Below are positions 1-6,212 of a stretch of DNA of 8,173 bases, one piece after another (the first letter of the stretch is position 1; each line of letters begins with the position of its first letter). Below the pieces are notes generated by a model. It was not told where the DNA came from. It saw only the letters and a list, made by a program, of their open reading frames with translations, and ran no database searches. This DNA comes from JASFRI01 sp050115015. Its GTDB lineage: Bacteria; Acidobacteriota; Polarisedimenticolia; CBDVAL01. The DNA is taken from NCBI GenBank assembly GCA_050115015.1, contig JASFRI010000187.1, positions 1 through 8,173 of the forward strand, read 5' to 3'. The position numbers and the translations under genes were made by a program.

Positions 1-375
1 TTTTACCAGGTGGAGGTCGGCGGGGTGCCACCGGAGGAAGCGCTGACGGGCTACCTCGAGCGCCGCAAGCTCCCCCGGGACGTGGTGGCGTTCGCGGAGG
101 GGCTGGTGCGGGGTGTGGCGCGGGAGCGCCCGGAGCTCGATCGTCGGATCGGCGCGGCAGCCCAGGGCTGGAAGGTGGAGCGCATGCCCGCGGTGGACCG
201 GAACCTCCTGCGGATGGCCGTGTTCGAGCTTGTCCGGGGGGCGGATGCGCCGCCCGCGGTGGTGATCGACGAGGCGCTGGAGCTGGCCAAGCGGTACTGC
301 GACGCCGAGTCCGGGCCGTTCATCAACGGCGTGCTCGACCACATCCGGCGTGACCTCGCCGCCGGCGAAGGATGA
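1..375 (+). CDS. nusB: Transcription antitermination factor NusB (5' end cut off by window edge)
   Basis: NusB is an all-helical RNA-binding protein. With NusE (ribosomal protein S10) it binds boxA RNA and helps RNA polymerase read through rRNA operons. The reading frame is open from base 1 (Phe-Tyr-Gln before a GTG at 10). The Tyr-Gln there matches the conserved 'LYQ' near the NusB N-terminus, so the GTG at 10 is internal and roughly 15-20 residues are missing upstream. The C-terminal half carries the family signature: 'VDRNLLRMAVFEL', then 'VVIDEALELAKRY', then 'FINGVLDHI' near the end. About 124 residues are visible of a usual 135-150. The TGA stop overlaps the ATG of the next gene (ATGA at 372-375), indicating translational coupling. 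nusB often lies downstream of ribH; that gene would be outside this window. Confidence 0.95.
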   Translation, partial: FYQVEVGGVPPEEALTGYLERRKLPRDVVAFAEGLVRGVARERPELDRRIGAAAQGWKVERMPAVDRNLLRMAVFELVRGADAPPAVVIDEALELAKRYCDAESGPFINGVLDHIRRDLAAGEG

Positions 376-1439
376 GCCCCTCCGGACCGCGTCCGATCCG
401 GATTGCCGTCGCGGCACGCTCACCGCTGCTCCGGGCCCGGAGCTCCGGCCTGATCGCCGGGTGGGACGACCTGCGTCTGACCGGCGTGTTCCGCAGCGCG
501 GAGGACCTCCTCCGGGGGCTCGACGGGGAACCCGCGGATCTGCTCCTCCTCGGAACGGAGATGCTGGCGGGGCCGGCGAATCCGCTCCTCCAGGCGATCC
601 GGCAACGATGGCGCCGTCCGGTCATCCTGCTGGCCTCCTCGGCGGCGGACCCCCGCATCCTCGCGGGGCTGGAGGGGGGTGCGGCGGCGTTCCTCCTCCT
701 TCCGCCGCTCGACGGGTCCGGCGAGGCGCTGGAGGCCGCCCTGGGGGTGATCCGGGAGGTCGCCGCCCGTGACGGGAGCCCGCCGGCGACGAGAGGCCGG
801 ATGCAGCCGGCTCCCGGGACGCCGGGTCGCGAGGCGGTGCCCTCCGCGGGCGCGCTGGTGGTCATCGGCGCCTCCACCGGGGGCCCCAGGGCGGTGCAGA
901 CGGTGCTGGAGGCGCTGCCGGGGGAGCTGAACGCCAGCCTCCTCATCGGCGTGCACATGCCGCTCACCTTCACCGCGCTCTACGCCGAGAGGCTGAGCCG
1001 GATCTGCAGGCTGCGGGTGCGCGAGGCGGGGGATGGCGACCCCCTGCCGCCCGGCGTGGCCGGTGTGCTGCCGGGCGGCTGTCAGGCGGAGGTCTTCCGG
1101 CGGGGGGGCATGCCCCGGGTGCGGCTGCGGCCGCGACGGGAGGGGGAGTTCCACGCGCCGTCCCTCGACCTCCTCATGTCCTCGGCGGCGGCGGCCCTGG
1201 GGTCGGCGGTGGTCGGCATCCTGCTGACCGGGATGGGCCAGGATGGCGCGCGCGGCATGGGGGAAATCCGGCGCGCCGGCGGCTGGACCGTGGCGGAATC
1301 GCGGGAGACGGCACTCATCTTCGGGATGCCCGGCGAGGCGATCCGCTCGGGTTCCGCCGCCGCGATCCTGCCCCTGCACGAGATCCCCGCGGCGCTGGTG
1401 GAGCGCTGTGGCGTGCTCCCGGCGAACGCTCATGATTGA
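372..1439 (+). CDS. cheB: CheB-type protein-glutamate methylesterase with a degenerate receiver domain
   Basis: CheB removes methyl groups from glutamates of chemoreceptors (and deamidates glutamines) in the cytoplasm, resetting receptor sensitivity. The 355-residue protein has the standard layout: receiver-like domain about 9-130, Pro/Gly-rich linker about 131-160, methylesterase domain about 161-350. The catalytic triad is present: Ser168 in GASTGG, His195 in 'GVHMPLTFT', Asp291 in 'LLTGMGQDGARGM'. The family motifs 'HAPSLDLLMSSAA' (261-273) and 'ALIFGMPGEAI' are also there. The receiver lacks its phosphorylation site: the phospho-acceptor Asp position is Gly61 ('LLLLGTEM'), the acidic pair is Ala15-Arg16, and the conserved Lys before Pro appears to be Leu110. 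Phosphorylation control by CheA is therefore unlikely. The ATG overlaps the nusB stop, so translation probably depends on nusB. No cheR, cheA or receptor gene is in view, so the substrate is unknown. The family call is firm; a role in chemotaxis proper is inferred. Confidence 0.88.
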   Translation: MSPSGPRPIRIAVAARSPLLRARSSGLIAGWDDLRLTGVFRSAEDLLRGLDGEPADLLLLGTEMLAGPANPLLQAIRQRWRRPVILLASSAADPRILAGLEGGAAAFLLLPPLDGSGEALEAALGVIREVAARDGSPPATRGRMQPAPGTPGREAVPSAGALVVIGASTGGPRAVQTVLEALPGELNASLLIGVHMPLTFTALYAERLSRICRLRVREAGDGDPLPPGVAGVLPGGCQAEVFRRGGMPRVRLRPRREGEFHAPSLDLLMSSAAAALGSAVVGILLTGMGQDGARGMGEIRRAGGWTVAESRETALIFGMPGEAIRSGSAAAILPLHEIPAALVERCGVLPANAHD

Positions 1440-1464
1440 AGGGTCCGGGCCGATGTGCTACCGT
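1436..1464 (+). promoter_or_regulatory. Possible sigma-70-type promoter ahead of leuS
   Basis: TTGAAG at 1436-1441 (4 of 6 matches to TTGACA) is followed after exactly 17 bases by TACCGT at 1459-1464. The latter keeps the T1, A2 and T6 positions of TATAAT, and TG at 1456-1457 lies just upstream. The element overlaps the cheB stop codon and precedes the only gap longer than 20 bases in the window, about 70 bases before the leuS start. The -10 match is weak, so this is an inference from position and spacing. Confidence 0.35.
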
Positions 1465-1531
1465 TGGGCCTTCCCTGAGCGGGGTCTTCCATCCGGGCCG
1501 ATCGATCGCTGACAGGGGCCCCCATCCACCC
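1440..1531. other. cheB-leuS intergenic region (likely 5' leader of leuS)
   Basis: This 92-base gap is the largest in the window. It contains the downstream part of the candidate promoter, two copies of an 11-base direct repeat (TCCGGGCCGAT at 1444-1454 and 1492-1502), a CGATCGATCG palindrome at 1499-1508 and GGGGCCCC at 1515-1522. AGGGG at 1514-1518 is the only Shine-Dalgarno-like sequence and lies 13 bases before the leuS ATG, which is rather far. I see no T-box hallmark, leader peptide with Leu codons, or terminator hairpin with a T-run. Confidence 0.5.
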
Positions 1532-4132
1532 ATGAACCGCGAATACGACGTGAAGACGGTCGAGGAGCGCTGGCAGCGGCGCTGGGCGGAGCGCCGCATC
1601 GACGAGGTCCAGGAGGATCCCTCCCGCCCGAAGTACTACTGCCTCGAGATGTTGCCGTATCCCTCCGGACGGGCCCACATGGGCCACGTCCGGAACTACT
1701 CCATCGGCGACGTGATGGCCCGTTTCCAGAGGATGCGCGGCCGGAACGTGTTGCACCCCATCGGCTGGGACTCCTTCGGGCTGCCGGCGGAGAACGCGGC
1801 GATCGATCACGGGGCGCAGCCGCTGGCCTGGACCGAGGAGAACATCGAGCGGATGCAGCAGCAGTTCCGCCGGCTCGGGCTGTCCTATGCCTGGGACCGG
1901 GAGGTGGCCGCCCACCGTCCGGAATACTACCGGTGGAACCAGTGGATGTTCCTGAAGATGCTCGAAAGGGACCTGGCGTACCGGTCGCGGCGGGCCGTGA
2001 ACTGGTGCGACCGCTGTGCCACCGTCCTGGCGAACGAGCAGGTCGAGTCGGGCAACTGCTGGCGCTGCGGCGAGCCGGTCCGCACGCGGGACCTGGAGCA
2101 GTGGTTCCTTCGGATCACCCGGTACGCGGAGGACCTGGTGGCGGCCCTCGAGGGGATGACGGGGTGGCCGGAGAAGGTCCTGTCCATGCAGCGCAACTGG
2201 ATCGGCCGCAGCGTGGGGACCGAGGTGTCGTTCGAGGTGCTCGATCCGCGCATGAGCCTCTCCGTCTTCACGACCCGCATCGACACGATCTTCGGGTGCA
2301 CCTTTCTCGTCATGGCGCCGGATCACCCCCGGCTGCCGGAGCTGCTGGCGGACGCCACCGCCCGCCGGGAGGTGGAGCGGTTCCGGGAGGAACAGGCCGC
2401 GCGTTCGACCGCCGAGGAAGTCCAGGCCACCGTCGAGAAGTCCGGCGTGTTCACCGGCCGCCACGCCCTGAACCCGTTCTCCGGGGAGCCGGTGCCCATC
2501 TGGGTGGCAAACTTCGTCCTCGCGGACTACGGGACGGGAGCGCTGATGGCGGTGCCGGCCCACGACGAACGGGATCATGAATTCGCCCTCAAGTATGACC
2601 TGCCGATCCGGCAGGTGATCGAGCCCGCGTCGGGCACCTGCGACGTCGCCACGGAGGCCTTCACGGAGGAGGGCCTGCTCGTGGCCTCCGGGGCGTTCAC
2701 GGGCCTGGAGAGCGCCGCCGCGCGGGAGCGCATGACCCGGCACGCCGCGGCCGCGGGATTCGGAGAGGCCCGGGTGATGTACCGGATCAAGGACTGGGGG
2801 ATCTCGCGCCAGCGCTACTGGGGGACCCCCATCCCGATCATCCATTGCGGCGGTTGCGGGGCGGTGCCGGTTCCCGAGGAGGACCTCCCGGTGCTCCTTC
2901 CCGCGGATATCCGCATCACGGGGAAGGGAGGATCGCCGCTGGCGGAGGCCGAGGAGTTCGTTCGGGCGGCCTGTCCCCGGTGCGGGGCCGAGGGGCGCCG
3001 GGAGACGGACACGATGGACACGTTCATCGACTCGTCCTGGTACTACTTCCGCTACTGCGATCCCGGCAACGACCGGCGACCCTACGGTGACGCCGCCGAC
3101 TACTGGGTCCCCGTCGATCTGTACGTCGGTGGGATCGAGCACGCCGTGACCCACCTCATCTACACGCGCTTCTTCACCCGGGTCATGCACGACCTCGGCC
3201 TCACCGCGGCCCAGGAGCCGATCCTCCGCCAGCTCAGCCAGGGGATGGTGATCGACTGGTCCTATCGTTGCCCGCGTCACGGCTATCTCTCCCCGGAGCG
3301 TCGTGCCGGCGACTGGCGTGCCGACCCCACGTCGGCGCGGTGCGGTGAATGCGGCGAGCCGGTGGAGGTCCGGAAGGAGAAGATGTCGAAGTCGAAGTTC
3401 AACACCGTCGACCCGGATTACCTCCTGGAGCGCTTCGGCGCCGACACGACCCGGCTGTTCGCGCTGTTCGCGGCCCCTCCGGAGAAGGACATGGAGTGGA
3501 GCGACTCCGGGATCGAGGGATGTGATCGTTTCCTGGCCCGGGTCCGGCGCACCGTGGACCGGCTGGGAGGTGGTGGGCCGGCCACGCCGCCGGACGGGGG
3601 ATACGATGCGACGGCACGGGAGCTGCGCCGGAAGACCCACGAGACCATCCAGCGGGTGACGCAGGACATCGAGGAGCGCATCCGGCTCAACACGGCGGTG
3701 GCGGCCATCATGGAGCTCGCCAATGCGGTCCATGCGGCCGCGGCGGCGCACCCCGCGGGCGAGCCGCTCCCCCCCGGGGGAGGACTGGCCCACGCGGTGG
3801 ACGAGGCCCTCGGTGTCCTGGCGCTGCTGCTCTTCCCCTTCGCACCGCATCTGGCGTCGGAGGCCTGGGAACGCCTCGGGAGGGGCGGGGAGGCCTCCGA
3901 TCAGACGTGGCCCGAGGCGGACCCCGCCCTGCTGACGCAGTCCACGGTCAACCTCGTGATTCAGGTGAACGGAAAGGTCCGGGGACGGGTGGAGGTCCCT
4001 GCGGGGGCAGGGGAGGCGGAGGCCGTCGAGGCGGCGCGCGGGGAGCCGCGGGTGGCCGCCCATCTGGAGGGGAAAACCCTCCGGCGGGCGGTCTACGTGC
4101 CGGGCAGGATCCTCAACCTCGTCGTCGGCTGA
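1532..4132 (+). CDS. leuS: Leucyl-tRNA synthetase
   Basis: LeuS is a class I aminoacyl-tRNA synthetase that charges tRNA-Leu with leucine and edits misacylated products; it acts in the cytoplasm. The 866-residue length is typical for bacterial LeuS. The HIGH-type motif is 'HMGH' at 49-52, inside 'PYPSGRAHMGHVRNYSIGD'. The CP1 editing domain holds the threonine-rich 'TTRIDTIFG' (247-255) and 'AVPAHDERDHEFA' with Asp345. KMSKS is at 617-621, and the anticodon-binding helical region and C-terminal 'VQVNGKVRGR'-type domain follow. There are three Cys/His knuckles: C159/C162/C176/C179, C439/C442/C481/C484, and C580/H583/C604/C607 just before KMSKS. The ATG at 1532 is preferred because the conserved 'YDVKTVEERWQRRW' begins directly after it; a TTG at 1436 would add 32 unconserved residues and overlap cheB. 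lptE follows five bases after the stop. Confidence 0.97.
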   Translation: MNREYDVKTVEERWQRRWAERRIDEVQEDPSRPKYYCLEMLPYPSGRAHMGHVRNYSIGDVMARFQRMRGRNVLHPIGWDSFGLPAENAAIDHGAQPLAWTEENIERMQQQFRRLGLSYAWDREVAAHRPEYYRWNQWMFLKMLERDLAYRSRRAVNWCDRCATVLANEQVESGNCWRCGEPVRTRDLEQWFLRITRYAEDLVAALEGMTGWPEKVLSMQRNWIGRSVGTEVSFEVLDPRMSLSVFTTRIDTIFGCTFLVMAPDHPRLPELLADATARREVERFREEQAARSTAEEVQATVEKSGVFTGRHALNPFSGEPVPIWVANFVLADYGTGALMAVPAHDERDHEFALKYDLPIRQVIEPASGTCDVATEAFTEEGLLVASGAFTGLESAAARERMTRHAAAAGFGEARVMYRIKDWGISRQRYWGTPIPIIHCGGCGAVPVPEEDLPVLLPADIRITGKGGSPLAEAEEFVRAACPRCGAEGRRETDTMDTFIDSSWYYFRYCDPGNDRRPYGDAADYWVPVDLYVGGIEHAVTHLIYTRFFTRVMHDLGLTAAQEPILRQLSQGMVIDWSYRCPRHGYLSPERRAGDWRADPTSARCGECGEPVEVRKEKMSKSKFNTVDPDYLLERFGADTTRLFALFAAPPEKDMEWSDSGIEGCDRFLARVRRTVDRLGGGGPATPPDGGYDATARELRRKTHETIQRVTQDIEERIRLNTAVAAIMELANAVHAAAAAHPAGEPLPPGGGLAHAVDEALGVLALLLFPFAPHLASEAWERLGRGGEASDQTWPEADPALLTQSTVNLVIQVNGKVRGRVEVPAGAGEAEAVEAARGEPRVAAHLEGKTLRRAVYVPGRILNLVVG

Positions 4133-4137
4133 CGACC

Positions 4138-4659
4138 ATGACGCCGTCGCGGCTTCTGGCGTGGGTGCTGCTCCCGGCGGTGGCGGGAAGCGCCTGCGGG
4201 TATCACCTCGCGGGCAGGGGGTCCGTCCTCCCGGAGCACGTCCGCACCATTGCCGTGCCGGTGTTCGAGAACCGGACCTCGGAGCCGGACATCGCCCAGC
4301 GGCTGACGGAGCGCGTGGTCGATCAGTTCATCTCCCGTGGAGGGCTGCGGGCAACGTCGGAGGCCACGGACGCCGATGCCCGGCTGGAGGGGGCGGTGAC
4401 GCAGTACCGGAGCTTCCCGGTCGTGGTGGGGGCGGACGGGCTCGCGACCCGCTACGAGATCCAGCTGCAGATCGAGGCCAAGCTGCTGGACCTGCGGACG
4501 GAGCAGGTGCTCTGGTCCGACGACCATTTCGTCTTCCGCGCGCAGTACGACGTTCCCCAGGACCCGACCCGCTACTTCAACCAGTCCATCATCGGTATCG
4601 AACGGGTGAGCGAGGAGGCGGCGCGCTCCGTGGTCGCGACGATCCTCGAGGGGTTCTAG
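4138..4659 (+). CDS. lptE: LPS-assembly lipoprotein LptE
   Basis: LptE is an outer-membrane lipoprotein that plugs the LptD beta-barrel and helps insert lipopolysaccharide into the outer leaflet. The 173-residue product starts with a short N-region (Arg5), a hydrophobic stretch (about 6-17) and a candidate lipidated Cys20 in 'GSAC'. This is followed by 'GYHLAGRG', the usual start of mature LptE. The body has the family pattern 'IAVPVFENRTSEPDIAQRLTERVVDQFISRG' (38-68) and 'YEIQLQIEAKLLDLRTEQVLW', and it ends 'EEAARSVVATILEGF'. The -3 residue of the lipobox is Gly rather than the usual Leu, so processing is probable but not certain. The position directly behind leuS matches the leuS-lptE arrangement in many proteobacteria; holA, which often comes next, is absent. 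The gap to leuS is five bases and has no clear Shine-Dalgarno, suggesting coupled translation. Its stop shares one base with the guaA start. Confidence 0.88.
   Translation: MTPSRLLAWVLLPAVAGSACGYHLAGRGSVLPEHVRTIAVPVFENRTSEPDIAQRLTERVVDQFISRGGLRATSEATDADARLEGAVTQYRSFPVVVGADGLATRYEIQLQIEAKLLDLRTEQVLWSDDHFVFRAQYDVPQDPTRYFNQSIIGIERVSEEAARSVVATILEGF
4648..4653 (+). promoter_or_regulatory. Ribosome binding site deciding the GTG start of guaA
   Basis: GAGGGG ends five bases before the GTG at 4659-4661, inside the last codons of lptE. Its spacing supports GTG as the guaA start, as does the conserved N-terminal 'LVLILDFGSQYTQ' that begins a few codons later. Confidence 0.65.
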
Positions 4660-6197
4660 TGACCGGGCACGAGCTCGTCCTGATCCTGGATTTCGGCTCG
4701 CAGTACACCCAGCTGATCGCCCGACGCATCCGGGAGCTCGGGGTCTACTCCGAGATCCGCGGCCCGGAGACCGGCCTGGAGCAGGTGATGGCGATGCGCC
4801 CCCGGGGGATCGTGCTCTCCGGGGGACCGGCCAGCGTCTACGACGAGGGGGCGCCCCGGGTCGATCCGTCGCTGTTCGGGACCGGGGTGCCGGTCCTCGG
4901 AATCTGCTACGGCATGCAGGCGATGATGCAGGCGCTCGGCGGGACGGTCGGGGGCGGCGCCGGCCGCGAGTACGGTCCGGCGGTGGTCGAGGTGCTGCCG
5001 GAGTCCATCTTCCGGGGCCTGCCATCCCGGATGCAGGTCTGGATGAGCCACGGCGACCACACCACCGCGCTTCCGCCCGGCTTCCGGTGCCTCGCCCGGT
5101 CCGGCGACGCTCCCTTCGCGGCGGTGCAGGAGCCGGCACGGGGCCTCGTTGGGGTGCAGTTCCACCCGGAGGTGGCGCACACGGAGCACGGCGAGGCCCT
5201 TCTGCGCGCGTTCCTCTACGGCACCTGCGGCTGCCGGGGGGACTGGAGCATGCGGGAGTTCTGCCGGGAGGAGGTCGAACGTATCCGTGCCGTCGTCCGG
5301 GACGGCCGCGCCCTGATGGCGGTCTCCGGCGGCGTCGACTCCGCGGTGACCGCGCTGCTCCTGCACCGGGCGCTGGGGGATCGGCTCACCTGCCTGTTTC
5401 TGGACAACGGGCTGCTCCGACTGGAGGAGGGCCGCGAGGTGCGCACCGCGTTCCAGGAGCGGTTTCACCTGGAGGTGCGGCACCGCGACGCCTCGGAGCG
5501 CTTCATGGAGGCCCTCCGGGGCGTGAGCGACCCGGAGGAGAAGCGTCGTCGGGTGGGGGAGACCTTCGTGAGGGTATTCGAGGAGGAGGCGGCCGCCCTC
5601 GGCGACGTGGGGTGGCTCGGCCAGGGCACCCTCTATCCGGACGTGATCGAGTCGGGGGCCGTGATCGGGCCGTCCCAGACCATCAAGACCCACCACAACG
5701 TCGGCGGGCTTCCCGAGCGCATGGGGCTCCAGGTCATCGAGCCGCTCCGGATGCTGTTCAAGGACGAGGCACGGGAGCTCGGTCGGGAGCTGGGCCTCGA
5801 CGAGGGATTCCTCCGGCGGCACCCCTTTCCCGGACCCGGTCTGGCGGTCCGTGTCCTGGGAGAGGTGACCCGGGAACGTTGCGATCGGCTCCGGCGGGCA
5901 GACCGGATCTTCCTGAAGGAGCTGCGGCGCGCGGACTGGTACGATCGCTGCTCGCAGGCGTTCGTGGTCCTTCTGCCGGTACGGACCGTGGGCGTGATGG
6001 GGGACCGGAGGACGTACGAGGAGGTCGTGGCCCTGCGGGCGGTCACCACGCGCGATTTCATGACCGCCGACTGGACCCGGCTGCCGGAGGACCTGCTGGC
6101 GCGCGTCGCCACGCGGATCGTCAACGAGATCCCGGGCATCAACCGCGTGGTCCATGACGTCACCAGCAAGCCGCCGGGTACCATCGAGTGGGAGTGA
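4659..6197 (+). CDS. guaA: GMP synthase (glutamine-hydrolysing)
   Basis: GuaA converts XMP to GMP using ATP and ammonia released from glutamine, the last step of guanine nucleotide synthesis. The 512-residue length from the GTG start is normal for the family. The N-terminal class I glutamine amidotransferase domain shows 'ILDFGSQYTQLIARR' (9-23), the nucleophile Cys83 in 'GICYGMQ', and His169/Glu171 in 'GVQFHPEVAHTEHG'. The ATP pyrophosphatase domain has the P-loop SGGVDS (223-228) followed by 'LFLDNGLLR'. Further on are 'GQGTLYPDVIESG' (321-333), 'IKTHHNVGGLPE' (342-353) and 'HPFPGPGLAVRVLGEV'. The C-terminal dimerisation domain ends in the characteristic 'SKPPGTIEWE'. The reading frame remains open far upstream of 4659, but that part matches nothing in GuaA and overlaps lptE in another frame. 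guaB, which often precedes guaA, is not adjacent here. Confidence 0.98.
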   Translation: MTGHELVLILDFGSQYTQLIARRIRELGVYSEIRGPETGLEQVMAMRPRGIVLSGGPASVYDEGAPRVDPSLFGTGVPVLGICYGMQAMMQALGGTVGGGAGREYGPAVVEVLPESIFRGLPSRMQVWMSHGDHTTALPPGFRCLARSGDAPFAAVQEPARGLVGVQFHPEVAHTEHGEALLRAFLYGTCGCRGDWSMREFCREEVERIRAVVRDGRALMAVSGGVDSAVTALLLHRALGDRLTCLFLDNGLLRLEEGREVRTAFQERFHLEVRHRDASERFMEALRGVSDPEEKRRRVGETFVRVFEEEAAALGDVGWLGQGTLYPDVIESGAVIGPSQTIKTHHNVGGLPERMGLQVIEPLRMLFKDEARELGRELGLDEGFLRRHPFPGPGLAVRVLGEVTRERCDRLRRADRIFLKELRRADWYDRCSQAFVVLLPVRTVGVMGDRRTYEEVVALRAVTTRDFMTADWTRLPEDLLARVATRIVNEIPGINRVVHDVTSKPPGTIEWE

Positions 6198-6202
6198 GGG
6201 AG
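6196..6202 (+). promoter_or_regulatory. Ribosome binding site of dnaE
   Basis: GAGGGAG overlaps the guaA stop codon and lies 10 bases before the ATG at 6213, a slightly long but workable spacing. The 15-base guaA-dnaE gap has no room for a separate promoter, so co-transcription with guaA is likely. Confidence 0.55.
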
Positions 6203-6212
6203 AGACGACGCC

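Noticed and set aside
372..1433. Alternative frames overlapping cheB on both strands, including a 337-codon minus-strand frame
   Set aside because: The CheB frame has an intact catalytic triad and ATGA coupling to nusB; the others show only low-complexity Arg/Ala/Pro-rich sequence.
1436..1531. N-terminal extension of LeuS from a TTG at 1436
   Set aside because: The extra 32 residues look random, the TTG overlaps the cheB stop and has no Shine-Dalgarno, and conserved LeuS sequence starts right after the ATG at 1532.
1440..1531. T-box or attenuator controlling leuS
   Set aside because: I see no T-box consensus, no run of Leu codons in a short leader, and no stable hairpin followed by a T-run in this 92-base gap.
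1430..4063. Very long open frame (877 codons) on the minus strand opposite leuS
   Set aside because: It mirrors leuS in a GC-rich genome, where stop codons are rare in some antisense frames. Its translation is rich in Arg, His, Pro and Gly with no recognisable domain, and leuS is unmistakable on the other strand.
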